In this document: one piece after another, positions 31,097 to 40,636 of the stretch | How positions within the stretch are numbered: position 1 is the stretch's first letter | Layout of the letters: each line of letters starts with the position of its first letter | Source of the DNA: DATJFQ01 sp035495555 | GTDB taxonomy: Bacteria > Acidobacteriota > Vicinamibacteria > Vicinamibacterales > 2-12-FULL-66-21 | DNA: 50,208 nt | NCBI GenBank assembly: GCA_035495555.1 | Contig: DATJFQ010000104.1 | Coordinates: forward strand, 1-50,208 | Reading direction: 5' to 3' | Notes under the pieces: model-generated | What the model was told of the DNA's origin: nothing | Seen by the model: the letters and a program-made list of their open reading frames with translations, nothing else | The model's database searches: none | Made by a program: the position numbers and the translations under genes

Positions 31097-34000
31097 ATGC
31101 GCATCCTGTCTGCGGTCCTTGCACTGTCGTTCTTCACCGTCGCTCCCTTCGCCTTTCAACCTGCGCCGTCGTCGGCACGCCCCGAACCTTCCGCCGCGAT
31201 GCAGTGGCGGGAGATCGGTCCCACGCGCGCCGGACGCGCTCGAGCGGTGACGGGCATCGCCAATCAGCCGAACGTTGCGTATATCGGCTTCGACAACGGC
31301 GGCGTCTGGCGCTCGACGGATTACGGCTCGAACTGGGTGCCGCTCTTCGACGATCAACCCACCGGCTCGATCGGCGCCATCGCCGTTGCGCCGTCCGATC
31401 CGAACATCATCTTTGTGGGCAGCGGTGCGGGAATCATCCGGCCGGACCTCGCGACCGGTAACGGCGTCTACAAGTCGACCGACGCCGGCAAGACGTGGAC
31501 GCACCTCGGGCTGGACGACACGCAGATGATCGCGATGATCGACGTCTCGCCGCGAGATCCGAATCGGGTCTTCGTCGCCGCGCTCGGCCATCCCTATGGC
31601 CCGAACGAGAACCGCGGGATCTATCGCTCGACCGACGGCGGCGCGCATTTCGAAAAGGTCCTCTACAAGGACGAATACACCAGCGGCAACGACGTCCGGA
31701 TCGACCCCGCCAATCCCGACACCATCTATGCCACGCTGTGGCAGCAGCAGCAGAGTTTCGTGGAAGGACAGGAGTTCAGCGGAACCAACGGCGGCGTCTT
31801 CAAGTCGACGGACGGCGGCACGACGTGGACGCAGTTGACCGAAGGCCTGCCGCAGGTGACTCAGGCGAATCTCGCGTTGTCGCTGAGCAGCCCCGGCACG
31901 GTCTACGCGATGACGGCGTTTGCCGCGACCGCGAACGGCCGCGGCGGGCGCGGTGGCGGACGCGGCGGAGCCGGGGGCGGTACCGCGCTCTACAAATCGA
32001 CGGACGGCGGCGCACACTGGACCCTCGCCGCCGGCAGCCGCCAGGCGGATCCGCGGCCGCTCGCGCGGATCGGCGGCGGCGATCTGCCGACGATCGCCGT
32101 CGACCCCAAAGACGCGAACGTTGTCTACAGCTGCTCTACAGTGTTGTGGCGCACGGAAGACGGCGGCGTCAACTGGAGCGCCGTCCGGGGCGCACCCGGC
32201 GGCGATGACTATCAGAAAATCTGGGTGAACCCGACCAACCCGGATGTCCTGATCGTCGTGTCCGATCAGGGCGGCGTGATTTCGGCGAACCGCGGCGTGA
32301 GCTGGAGCAACTGGTATACGCAGCCGACAGCCGCGATGTATCACGTCTCGACCGACACGGCATTTCCGTACAGCGTCTGCGGCGGGCAGCAGGACTCGGG
32401 GTCCGCGTGCGTGCTCAGCCGCGGCAACGACGGCGAGATCACGTTCCGCGATTGGCGTCCCGTGAATATTCAGGAGTACGGCGAAGCCGCGCCGGATCCG
32501 AAAGACCCGAGCCTTGTGTACGGAAGCGCGCGCACGAACGTCTCGCTGTACAACCGCCGCACCGGTCAGACCCGCAGCGTCGGCCCCGACACGAGCGGCG
32601 GCACCGGCCAGACGTTCAACCGCAACGTGCGCACGATGCCGCTCGAATGGTCGCCGGTGGATCCCCACGTGCTGTTCTACGCGCAGAACGCCGTCTACAA
32701 GACGATCGACGGCGGCAGCCACTGGACACGCATCAGCGGCGATCTCGCGCGCCAGACCTGGCAGGTGCCGGCGAACACCGGCAAGTATGGCGAGAGCGTC
32801 ACCCCGGCGCCGCTCGGCACGATCACGGCGCTGTCGCCCTCGCCGCGCGACGTGAACGTCCTCTGGGCGGGCACCGACGACGGGAACATCCAGGTGACCA
32901 TGAACGGCGGAGCGGCATGGACGAACGTCACACCGGCGCAGATCAAGCCGTGGACGCGCATCTTCAACATCGAGGCGGGTCACTTCGATTCGATGACGGC
33001 TTACGCCGCGGCGAACACGATGCGCATCGACGACTTCAGCCCGCACTTCTGGCGCACCCACGACGGCGGCAAGACGTGGACCGAAATCAACAAAGGCGTC
33101 GCGGCGGGCTGGGTGTCCAATTCCATCCGGGAAGATCCGAAGCAGAAGGGCCTGCTCTACGCGTCCACGGATACGCAGGTGTGGGTGTCCTACGACGACG
33201 GCGACAACTGGGAGTCGCTGCGGCTGAACATGCCGGCGATTTCCGTGCGCGATCTGCAGGTGAAAGATGACCCGACGTGCCTCTGCTCCGATCTCATCGC
33301 CGGAACTCACGGCCGCGGCTACTGGATTCTGGACGACGTGACGCCGCTGCGCGAGGCCGCAGCGATCCGTTCGGCGGCCGCGGCCGGCAAGGCGTACCTG
33401 GTCAAACCGGCGCCGGCAATTCGTGTGCGATTCGGCATGAACGACCCGACACCGTGGCCGCCCGAGGTGCCTGCAGGACAGAATCCGCCCCCGGGCGGCC
33501 TCCTCGACTACTTCCTCGCGAAGGACACGTCGGCGCCGGTCACGATCGAAATTCTCGATCAGGCGGGGCAGGTCGTTCGGTCGTACTCGAGCGAGGATCC
33601 CGTGCGCGAGCCGGATCCAGCGACGAATCCCGAGGCGTACAACAAGCTGTGTCAGGAGAACCCGACCGCTCCCGACTGCTCGCTGCCGTTGTACTGGCCG
33701 GCGCCTCAAATGGTGATCTCGAAACAGGCGGGCGTGCACCGTGTGATGTGGGATCTTCGCTATGAGCCGCTGGCCGAAGGGGGCGGCCGTGGAGGCGGCA
33801 GCGCCGCTGTCCCGCATCGCACTTATCCATCAGTCAACGCCCCCTGGGCGCCTCCCGGCGCGTACAGCGTACGGTTGACCGTCGAGGGGCAGCGCTACAC
33901 GCAGCCGCTCCAGTTGCACCTCGATCCGCGTGTGAAGACGCCGCAGGTCGGGCTCACGCAGTTGTCTACGCTGACCAAAGAGATGTACGACGGCGCGAGG

Positions 34001-34402
34001 AAACTGCACGCGGCGGCGGAGCAGGCTCGCGCGCTCTCGACCGCGCTCGAGCAGGGGGGGCCCGACGCGGCGGCGCTGAAGGAAGAGGTGACCGCGCTCG
34101 CGCCCCCGCCGCCCGCCGGCGGCCGCGGAGGATTTGGCGCCTTCGGCGGCGGACGCGGACGGGGAGGGCCCGCCGGCCCGCCGACGCTCGACAGCGCCAG
34201 CAACGCGATGATGGCTGCGGCGATGGGCATGCAGGGCGCCGACGTCGCCCCGACCGCGCGCGACGTCCAGGCCTGTGCCGACGCCCGCCGTCAGAGTACG
34301 GCCGTGATGGCGAAGTGGAACAGGATCACGACGGTCGATTTGCCTGCGCTCAATGCCAAACGAAAAGCTGCGGGCCAGGAGCCGATAGTGGTGAAGAAAT
34401 AA
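31097..34402 (+). CDS. Exported Asp-box (BNR/sortilin-like) repeat protein
   Basis: An 1101-residue protein with a signal peptide (MRILSAVLALSFFTVAPFAF). The first 730 or so residues are beta-propeller blades with repeated Asp-box motifs: VWRSTDYGSNW, VYKSTDAGKTWTHL, IYRSTDGGAHFEKV, VFKSTDGGTTWTQL, VYKTIDGGSHWTRI and FWRTHDGGKTWTEI. The region GTHGRGYWILDDVTPLREA ends the propellers. A beta-rich domain follows, then a helical segment and a Gly/Arg-rich low-complexity stretch near residue 1015. Such proteins are abundant in Acidobacteria and are called glycosyl hydrolases or VPS10-like, but no catalytic residues can be identified. A role outside the cytoplasm in binding glycans or proteins is inferred. 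Confidence 0.88.
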   Translation: MRILSAVLALSFFTVAPFAFQPAPSSARPEPSAAMQWREIGPTRAGRARAVTGIANQPNVAYIGFDNGGVWRSTDYGSNWVPLFDDQPTGSIGAIAVAPSDPNIIFVGSGAGIIRPDLATGNGVYKSTDAGKTWTHLGLDDTQMIAMIDVSPRDPNRVFVAALGHPYGPNENRGIYRSTDGGAHFEKVLYKDEYTSGNDVRIDPANPDTIYATLWQQQQSFVEGQEFSGTNGGVFKSTDGGTTWTQLTEGLPQVTQANLALSLSSPGTVYAMTAFAATANGRGGRGGGRGGAGGGTALYKSTDGGAHWTLAAGSRQADPRPLARIGGGDLPTIAVDPKDANVVYSCSTVLWRTEDGGVNWSAVRGAPGGDDYQKIWVNPTNPDVLIVVSDQGGVISANRGVSWSNWYTQPTAAMYHVSTDTAFPYSVCGGQQDSGSACVLSRGNDGEITFRDWRPVNIQEYGEAAPDPKDPSLVYGSARTNVSLYNRRTGQTRSVGPDTSGGTGQTFNRNVRTMPLEWSPVDPHVLFYAQNAVYKTIDGGSHWTRISGDLARQTWQVPANTGKYGESVTPAPLGTITALSPSPRDVNVLWAGTDDGNIQVTMNGGAAWTNVTPAQIKPWTRIFNIEAGHFDSMTAYAAANTMRIDDFSPHFWRTHDGGKTWTEINKGVAAGWVSNSIREDPKQKGLLYASTDTQVWVSYDDGDNWESLRLNMPAISVRDLQVKDDPTCLCSDLIAGTHGRGYWILDDVTPLREAAAIRSAAAAGKAYLVKPAPAIRVRFGMNDPTPWPPEVPAGQNPPPGGLLDYFLAKDTSAPVTIEILDQAGQVVRSYSSEDPVREPDPATNPEAYNKLCQENPTAPDCSLPLYWPAPQMVISKQAGVHRVMWDLRYEPLAEGGGRGGGSAAVPHRTYPSVNAPWAPPGAYSVRLTVEGQRYTQPLQLHLDPRVKTPQVGLTQLSTLTKEMYDGARKLHAAAEQARALSTALEQGGPDAAALKEEVTALAPPPPAGGRGGFGAFGGGRGRGGPAGPPTLDSASNAMMAAAMGMQGADVAPTARDVQACADARRQSTAVMAKWNRITTVDLPALNAKRKAAGQEPIVVKK

Positions 34403-34413
34403 TCGAGAAGCGT

Positions 34414-34502
34414 CAACTACACAACTGCGCAACTGCCAACTACGCAGGATGCTTGAAATCGAGACGCCTTGCGTAGTTGGGGAGTTGTGAAGTTGCGTAG
34501 TT
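34414..34502. repeat. Inverted CAACTACA-type octamer arrays at a convergent junction
   Basis: The left arm (34414-34448) consists of CAACTACA/CAACTGCG-like words and ends CAACTACGCAGG. The right arm (34467-34502) starts CCTTGCGTAGTTG and continues with AGTTG words of period 8. The arms are near-perfect reverse complements over about 33 bases with an 18-base loop. They lie between the stop codons of two convergent genes (34402 and 34512), so a bidirectional terminator is a natural reading. Confidence 0.82.
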
Positions 34503-34511
34503 ATCGGCGCC

Positions 34512-37500
34512 TCACTTTATGGAGAAGCCATCAAAAGTGCAGGTTGCGGCCGCCGATGTCGTGTGGCTGGTGACGGCCAGGCCCACATAGACCGTCGACG
34601 CCATCGGGATCGTGTCGGTGCCGACGAGTGTCCACGTGATGCCGTCCGCCGATTCGTAAGCCGAGAACAGATTCCCGGCTCGCGTCAACTTCACCCAGCG
34701 CGGGGCCTGGCTCAAACTTCCAGCGGTATTGACACTGTCGATGCCGGTTGCGTCGCGACGCTGGAATGCGACGCCCTTTGCCGCCGAGACGAAAATCGAC
34801 GCGTGCGCGGAGTTCGCGGCGAGCGTCTCGCGAATCATGATTCCCGCCTTCACCCATGTCGCGACGTTCTGAATCGTCGCCGCGCGAACGATGACGGTCG
34901 CATCACCGGCGAGCGGCTGATACGCGTAGTGGAACTGGTCGGACGTGTTCCAGATGTCGAGTCCGGAGCCCGTCACCGTAAAGGTCCCGTTGGCGAACGA
35001 CGCCGCTCCCACGAAGGGCACCGAACCGATGTCCGTATGTGCCCAGCCTGCCGGCAGCGTCGATGGCGGCGGTTGCGGCGTGGTGACCGTCACGCTGACA
35101 GGCGCCGACGTGGTCGAGGCACCGAGGTTGTCCGTCGCGACCGCGGTGACCGTATACGACCCGGCGCTCACGTTCGACCACGTGAATGTGTACGGCGAGG
35201 CCGTCGCCGTGCCGAGCGCGGTCGAGCCCGAGTAGAACGCGACGCGCGCGATCGACCCATCGGCGTCGCCTGCGGTCGCGGAGAGGGCGATCGTTGCCGG
35301 TGCCGTGAACGACGCGCCGCTCACCGGCGTCGTGAGCGACACGACCGGCGGAGTGTTCAGCGGCGCTGGTCCGGCGGTCACCGTGACGCTGTCGAACGTC
35401 GCCGTGGCGAGCACGCCAGTGACGTGACTCGAGACGGCGAGTCCGATGTCGACGGCGGCGCCCATCTGGAACGTGTCGCTCCCGACCTGCGACCACGTGG
35501 CGCCATCCGGGGATTCGAACGCCGTGATTGTGTTGCCCACTCGCGTGAGCTTCACCCACCGCGGTGCGGTCGTGAACGTCCCGGACGAGCTTGCGCTTGC
35601 CGCGCCGTCCGACAGGCGGCGCTGGAATGCGACGCCTTTGCCGGGAGAGACGAGCATGAACGCCTGTGCCGCCGAGGGCGACACCGAGTTCCTGATCATC
35701 ACGCCGGCCTTCGTCCAGTTCGCCACGTTCTGCACGGTTGCGACGCGCGCGACGATCGTGCCGTCGCCGTTGAGCGGCGTGTAGGCGTACTGGAGCGCGT
35801 CGCTGGTGCCCCAGACGTCAGCGCCGGCGCCGGTGATCGTGAAGACGCCGCCGGACGCGACCGCGGACCCTGCGGCTCCAGGAGATCCGATGTCCTGGTG
35901 CGACCATCCACCCGGCAGCGTCGATGGCGGCGGCGGCGGCGACGTGACGGTCACCGTCACGGGCGCGGACGTCGCCGTCGCGCCTGCGTTGTCCGTCGCG
36001 ACCGCCGTCAGCGCGACGGTGCCGGCGGCGGTCGGGTTCCACGTCGCCGAATAGGGGGCCGCGGTGGCGGTGCCGACGAGGGTGCCTCCGGCATAGAAGT
36101 CGACCTTCGCGACGGTGCCGTCGCTGTCGGATGCCGTCGCCGCAATCGTGACCGGCGCCTGGACCGTGCTGCCCTGCGCGGGCGCGGTGATCGCGACAGC
36201 GGGTGCAGCGTTCGGCAGGGCAGCGCTGATGGCGATGTGATCGAACACCGCGGTCGCGAGCGTGCCGTTCACATGGCTCGACACCGCGAGGCCGACGTCA
36301 ACGGTCGGTCCCATGACGAACGTGTCCGCTCCGACACGCGACCATGTCACGCCGTCACCCGATTCGAAGGCCGCGATCGTGCTGCCGGTGCGCGTCAGCT
36401 TCACCCATCGCGGCGCGGTCGTGAACGTACCTGACGTGCTCAGGCTCGCGGCGCCGTCCGTCAGCCGTCGCTGGAACGCGACACCTTTGCCCGGCGATAC
36501 GAGCATGAACGCCTGCGCCGCAGATGCCGACAGGGAATTCCGGATCATCACGCCGGCTTTCGTCCAGTTGGATACGTTCTGCACGGAGGCCACCCGCGCG
36601 ACGATGGATCCGTCGCCGGTCAGCGTCTTGTAGGCGTACTGGAACGCATCGGCCGTGTTCCAGACATCAGCACCGGCCCCGGTGACTGACAATCCCGTCG
36701 GCGTCGGCGTCGTACTGCCAATCGCACCGGTCGAGCCCACATCCGTGTTGTTCCATCCATCGGGCAGCGGCGCTGCCGTGACGGTCACAGTGACGGGAGC
36801 CGACGTTCCCGTCGTCCCCGAGTTGTCGGTCGCGACGGCGGTCAGCACATAGGTGCCAACCGGAACGTTGGTCCAGGTTGTCGTGAACGGCGCGGCGATC
36901 GCGTTGCCGACCAGTGTGGTGCCGGCGTAGAAGTCGACGCGTGAGACGGTGCCGTCGCTGTCGGCGGCGTCCGCCGTCAGCGCGAATGCGCCCGGTGCGG
37001 TCATCGTCGATCCGTTTGTCGGGCTGGTCAGCGCCACGGTGGGCGGCGCGCTCGCGGTCACGCAGTGCGACATCGTCGTGCCGTCGAACGTCGTGCCGTC
37101 CAGACCGATTGCGCTGAGCGTCAGCGTGCAGGCGTCGACCGCAACTTTTATGTATTCGCTGCGTGATGCGCTGTAGGCCGTCCACGTGCTGGTGCCCGCA
37201 GGATAGAGCGGGGCTCCGCCGCCGCCGGTGACGACGTAGGTGACGGCGTGATCCGTGGGTACCGTGCTTTCGCGGATCGGAAGCGTCCGCTCGTAGTCGT
37301 GCTCGTGGCCCGCGATCACGAGGTCGACGCCGTAGCGCTCGAACAGCGGGCCGAACGCGGCGCGCACGTCGAGCGACGATCCGTGCTCGCCGCCGGAGCT
37401 GTACGGCGCGCGGTGCAGCACGGCGATCTTCCAGGGCTGCGTCGTGGTGGAAAGATCCGCCTGCAGCCATCGCAACTGCTCGGCCTGCCGAGTGGGATCG

Positions 37501-39920
37501 AGGAAGGTGAACTCGGTGTCCAGCGCGATGACGTGCACGGGGCCGTAATCGAAGCTGTAGTACCGCTCCGCGTGATCGGGGAACGCCGCGCTCGCGCCAT
37601 TGCGCGGCAACGAAAAGAGGTCGAGATACGCCTGCCCGTTGTTGTTGGTCGCGCGGCTGTCGTGATTGCCTTCGACCGGCGAAACCGGCCGGCCGGCGAG
37701 CCACTTGTAAACGTCGAAGAAGTACGACTGGTAAGTCGCGTAAGACGCATCGCCTGTGCCGTCGGGCGCCCCGTATGCGATATCGCCCGCGTGCAGCGCG
37801 ACGTCGAAGCTGTCGCGCGACATCAGGTCGGCAAGCTGACGCTGTGGCGTCGATCCGGTCCCGCTGTCGCCCAACGCGATAAAGGTGGCGGAGCCGGAGC
37901 CGGTCGCGGGCGCCGTGTGGAAGGTCGCCTGCGGAGCGGCGGCGACTCCGCCGTTGAAGGCCTGATACGTATAGGTGGTGGACGCGCTGAGACCCGGCAG
38001 CGTCGCTTCGTGCTGGTAGTAATCGAACGTCAGCCCCGTCGTCGTGGCGGGCACGAGTCGCGACACACCGCCAGCCGTCGACGTCGATCCGCCGGATGCG
38101 GTGTACTGGACCTGCGCCGTCCCGGGCTCCTTCGTCGCCCAGACGACAACCATCGAGTGATTCGTCGGCTGCTGGAGATATGGACCTCTGACGAGCGTGA
38201 ACGTCGGCGCCGTGCCGCTGTTCACGGTGACCGTCACGGCCGATGATGTCGAGGCGGCGAAGAGATTGTCGGTCGCGACAGCCGTCAGCGAGTAGCTTCC
38301 TGCCGGCACGTTGTTCCACGTCACCGTATAGGGCGCGGACAGGCTCGTGCCGATTAACGTGGATCCGTTGTAGAAGTCGACGCGCCCGACGGTGCCGTCG
38401 GCGTCGCTGGCGGTGGCGGCCAGCACGATCGTACCGGGGGCGGTGAACACGGCGGTACTCGCCGGGCTGGTCAGCGCCACGGCCGGCCGCGTGTTCGACG
38501 GACCGGCACTGCCGGAGGTCGTAAAGCTTGCGACCGAGCCCGTTGCAGTCACGCCCGCCGCAGTTTTCGAGACCACCTTCCAGTAGTAGGTGGTGCCCGG
38601 CTGCAGCGTCGGCAGCGAGTACGACTTATAGTCGGTGCTCGACTGACTCGGCCCGAGGCTCAGGTCCGCCTGCAGCAGGGGCGGGTTCGGCGTGGTGCCG
38701 AAATATACGTCGTAGAAGTGCGCCCAGAGTCCGCCGTTCCACTGGAGTGTGGTGCCTGTCGTGGCGACGCCTGTGGTCCCGCTCGACGGCGACGCGACTT
38801 TCGGCGCATCCGGTGGAAGCGGCACGAACGGCTTCGTTTCGATATAACCGGAGGTGTTGTTCCACTTGCGATCGAACTGCGCGGCGAGCCAGTCGAACAC
38901 CCACGACTGCCCTGTGAAGTAGTTGTGCTCGCGTTGCGTGTCGCTCGACGGCTCCGTCCAGTTCGAGGATCCGAAGATCGCCATGTGCGTTCCGTAGAGA
39001 ACGACCGCCTTTTCGTGATCGATGCCCTGATGCCCATCGAAGCGAACGTCGACGCCGTTGGCGTACATCTTGTCGACGTAATACGCGTCCCAGAGGCGGA
39101 GGGGATTGCGGTACTCCGTTTCGTCGGTGATCAGCCGGACCGCAACACCGCGAGCGGCAGCGGCGATCATCGCCGTCGGATGCGCGGCGTCGGTGATCCG
39201 GAACATCTGGACGTCGATCGCCTGCATCTCGGCGCTGTAGGCGGCGACGGCGCGGTCGCGATAGCTCTCGTCCGGCGGGAAATTGAGCCCGGGATCGATC
39301 GAATAGATCGGGAAGCTGCGGGTCAGCGGGCCCGTGATGTTCGCGAAGTCGACGAACTCGGTGGTGCTCGTCCACAGGTCGTCGAACTTCGTCATGAAGC
39401 TGTGGACGAGGGCCGGGTCATTCGTGAACGCGACGACCTCGTCCGTGTAGTTGACGTACGGGATGTCAGGAGACAGTTCGAAAGGCGCGTAATTCGCGCC
39501 GGCGAATTCGAGCTGCCCCTGGGCGACAAACAGCGCCATCTTCCAATGCAGGATGCCGCTCGTCACGCGCTGGCGCATCGGGATGCCCGCCGCGGAGAGC
39601 TGGTCCTGTTGCGGCACGCAGGCCGGATGCTGCTCGACGCACCGCGGATCCATCAGGAGCCGGATCTTGACGCCGCGGTTCCACGCGTTGACGAGCGCGG
39701 ACGCGTAGCGCGCGTCGGTCATCATCCAGAAGCCCATGTCGATTTCGACGGTCTCCTGGTTGATGTACGCGAGGATGTCGGCGCGGCAGTCCTCGAACGC
39801 GGGATCGCACAGCCGCTGCTGCGGCGCGAGGGTGGTCTGGGCCGCGGCCGGGCGCGCGAACGCCGCCGCGAGGAGTACGAGCGACACAACGAAGAACAGA
39901 CGGGAGCGGAGTGCAACCAT
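34512..39920 (-). CDS. Giant exported PLD-like / purple-acid-phosphatase-like multidomain protein
   Basis: A protein of about 1802 residues from 39920 (or six more from 39938), with signal peptide MVALRSRLFFVVSLVLLAAA. Domains in order: two PLD-like halves (GILHWKMALFVAQGQLEFAG; GIDHEKAVVLYGTHMAIFGS), where the HxK pairs are present but the motif Asp is not; an FN3-like module; an Ig-like module; a fibronectin-like module preceding a calcineurin-type phosphoesterase (ALGDSGTG, LHAGDIAYG, VEGNHDSR, VLHRAPYSS, IAGHEHDYERT); then three further Ig-like modules alternating with three copies of a lectin-like domain of about 180 residues (WTKAGVMIRN, GKGVAFQRR, APRWVKLTR, VGLAVSSH). It probably acts on phosphodiesters outside the cell. 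It is divergent from the molybdenum-enzyme genes. Confidence 0.87.
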   Translation of the reverse strand: MVALRSRLFFVVSLVLLAAAFARPAAAQTTLAPQQRLCDPAFEDCRADILAYINQETVEIDMGFWMMTDARYASALVNAWNRGVKIRLLMDPRCVEQHPACVPQQDQLSAAGIPMRQRVTSGILHWKMALFVAQGQLEFAGANYAPFELSPDIPYVNYTDEVVAFTNDPALVHSFMTKFDDLWTSTTEFVDFANITGPLTRSFPIYSIDPGLNFPPDESYRDRAVAAYSAEMQAIDVQMFRITDAAHPTAMIAAAARGVAVRLITDETEYRNPLRLWDAYYVDKMYANGVDVRFDGHQGIDHEKAVVLYGTHMAIFGSSNWTEPSSDTQREHNYFTGQSWVFDWLAAQFDRKWNNTSGYIETKPFVPLPPDAPKVASPSSGTTGVATTGTTLQWNGGLWAHFYDVYFGTTPNPPLLQADLSLGPSQSSTDYKSYSLPTLQPGTTYYWKVVSKTAAGVTATGSVASFTTSGSAGPSNTRPAVALTSPASTAVFTAPGTIVLAATASDADGTVGRVDFYNGSTLIGTSLSAPYTVTWNNVPAGSYSLTAVATDNLFAASTSSAVTVTVNSGTAPTFTLVRGPYLQQPTNHSMVVVWATKEPGTAQVQYTASGGSTSTAGGVSRLVPATTTGLTFDYYQHEATLPGLSASTTYTYQAFNGGVAAAPQATFHTAPATGSGSATFIALGDSGTGSTPQRQLADLMSRDSFDVALHAGDIAYGAPDGTGDASYATYQSYFFDVYKWLAGRPVSPVEGNHDSRATNNNGQAYLDLFSLPRNGASAAFPDHAERYYSFDYGPVHVIALDTEFTFLDPTRQAEQLRWLQADLSTTTQPWKIAVLHRAPYSSGGEHGSSLDVRAAFGPLFERYGVDLVIAGHEHDYERTLPIRESTVPTDHAVTYVVTGGGGAPLYPAGTSTWTAYSASRSEYIKVAVDACTLTLSAIGLDGTTFDGTTMSHCVTASAPPTVALTSPTNGSTMTAPGAFALTADAADSDGTVSRVDFYAGTTLVGNAIAAPFTTTWTNVPVGTYVLTAVATDNSGTTGTSAPVTVTVTAAPLPDGWNNTDVGSTGAIGSTTPTPTGLSVTGAGADVWNTADAFQYAYKTLTGDGSIVARVASVQNVSNWTKAGVMIRNSLSASAAQAFMLVSPGKGVAFQRRLTDGAASLSTSGTFTTAPRWVKLTRTGSTIAAFESGDGVTWSRVGADTFVMGPTVDVGLAVSSHVNGTLATAVFDHIAISAALPNAAPAVAITAPAQGSTVQAPVTIAATASDSDGTVAKVDFYAGGTLVGTATAAPYSATWNPTAAGTVALTAVATDNAGATATSAPVTVTVTSPPPPPSTLPGGWSHQDIGSPGAAGSAVASGGVFTITGAGADVWGTSDALQYAYTPLNGDGTIVARVATVQNVANWTKAGVMIRNSVSPSAAQAFMLVSPGKGVAFQRRLSDGAASASSSGTFTTAPRWVKLTRVGNTITAFESPDGATWSQVGSDTFQMGAAVDIGLAVSSHVTGVLATATFDSVTVTAGPAPLNTPPVVSLTTPVSGASFTAPATIALSATAGDADGSIARVAFYSGSTALGTATASPYTFTWSNVSAGSYTVTAVATDNLGASTTSAPVSVTVTTPQPPPSTLPAGWAHTDIGSVPFVGAASFANGTFTVTGSGLDIWNTSDQFHYAYQPLAGDATVIVRAATIQNVATWVKAGIMIRETLAANSAHASIFVSAAKGVAFQRRDATGIDSVNTAGSLSQAPRWVKLTRAGNLFSAYESADGITWTLVGTDTIPMASTVYVGLAVTSHTTSAAATCTFDGFSIK

Positions 39921-40111
39921 GGCGAATGACGCAGGCATCCGCCTGCGAGGAGCAATCAAGTGAGGTTCGAATGCGCGAGGAGCGGTCGCGCGACGCTCGA
40001 TCAGCATACGCAATAAACCGGCGTGCCGCCCGTTTTTCTGCGGCTGAGTTCCCCAATCGGCTGAGGTATTCTTCCTCCTGTCCAACCTCGGACGTGCGAC
40101 ACTGGAATCAC

Positions 40112-40636
40112 ATGACCGATACCGTCGGCGCTGATCGCGTGCTCGTTCGGCTCGTGGTGAATGGAGAGCCGGCGAGTGTGGCGTTCGCGCCGAACAAGAC
40201 GCTGCTCGAAGTCCTTCGCGAGGACCTCCAGCTCACCGGGACGAAACACGGCTGCGAACTGGGCGAGTGCGGCGCGTGCGCGGTCCTCGTCGATGGCGTT
40301 CCCGTTCTGTCGTGCCTGACGCTCGGGCTCGCGTGCGAGGGCAAAGCCATCCGGACGATCGAAGGTGTGGCGAACGGCAGCCAGCTCCATCCGCTGCAGG
40401 CGGCGTTCGCGGATCTCGGCGGGTCGCAATGCGGGTACTGCACGAGCGGGATGATCCTCACCTCGCTCGCGCTGTTCGAGCACAACCCGCAGCCGACGCG
40501 CGACGAGATCCGGGAAGCGCTGTCGGGGAACATCTGCCGCTGCACCGGCTATCAGCAAATCGTCGACGCGGTCGAAGCCGCGGCCGCGATCCTCCGGCAG
40601 CAGTCACCGGTTCCGGCCGTTTCCATCAGGTCATGA
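40112..40636 (+). CDS. [2Fe-2S] subunit of a xanthine dehydrogenase-family / 4-hydroxybenzoyl-CoA reductase-type enzyme
   Basis: A 174-residue iron-sulfur subunit. The plant-type ferredoxin cluster motif is GTKHGCELGECGACAVLVDG with a later Cys (VLSCLTLGLACEG). The second, helical cluster is QCGYCTSGMI plus NICRCTGYQQIVDAV. These eight cysteines pass electrons from the molybdenum site. The start is at 40112; the frame is open further upstream but lacks homology there. Its TGA overlaps the ATG of the large subunit. In the 192 bases separating it from the divergent giant protein no clear promoter could be fixed. Confidence 0.94.
   Translation: MTDTVGADRVLVRLVVNGEPASVAFAPNKTLLEVLREDLQLTGTKHGCELGECGACAVLVDGVPVLSCLTLGLACEGKAIRTIEGVANGSQLHPLQAAFADLGGSQCGYCTSGMILTSLALFEHNPQPTRDEIREALSGNICRCTGYQQIVDAVEAAAAILRQQSPVPAVSIRS

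Noticed and set aside
34563..36434. Long plus-strand Arg/Gly-rich frame opposite the giant exported protein
   Set aside because: It is antisense to repeated lectin-like domains and lacks any recognisable domain; the minus-strand frame has a signal peptide and complete phosphatase motifs.
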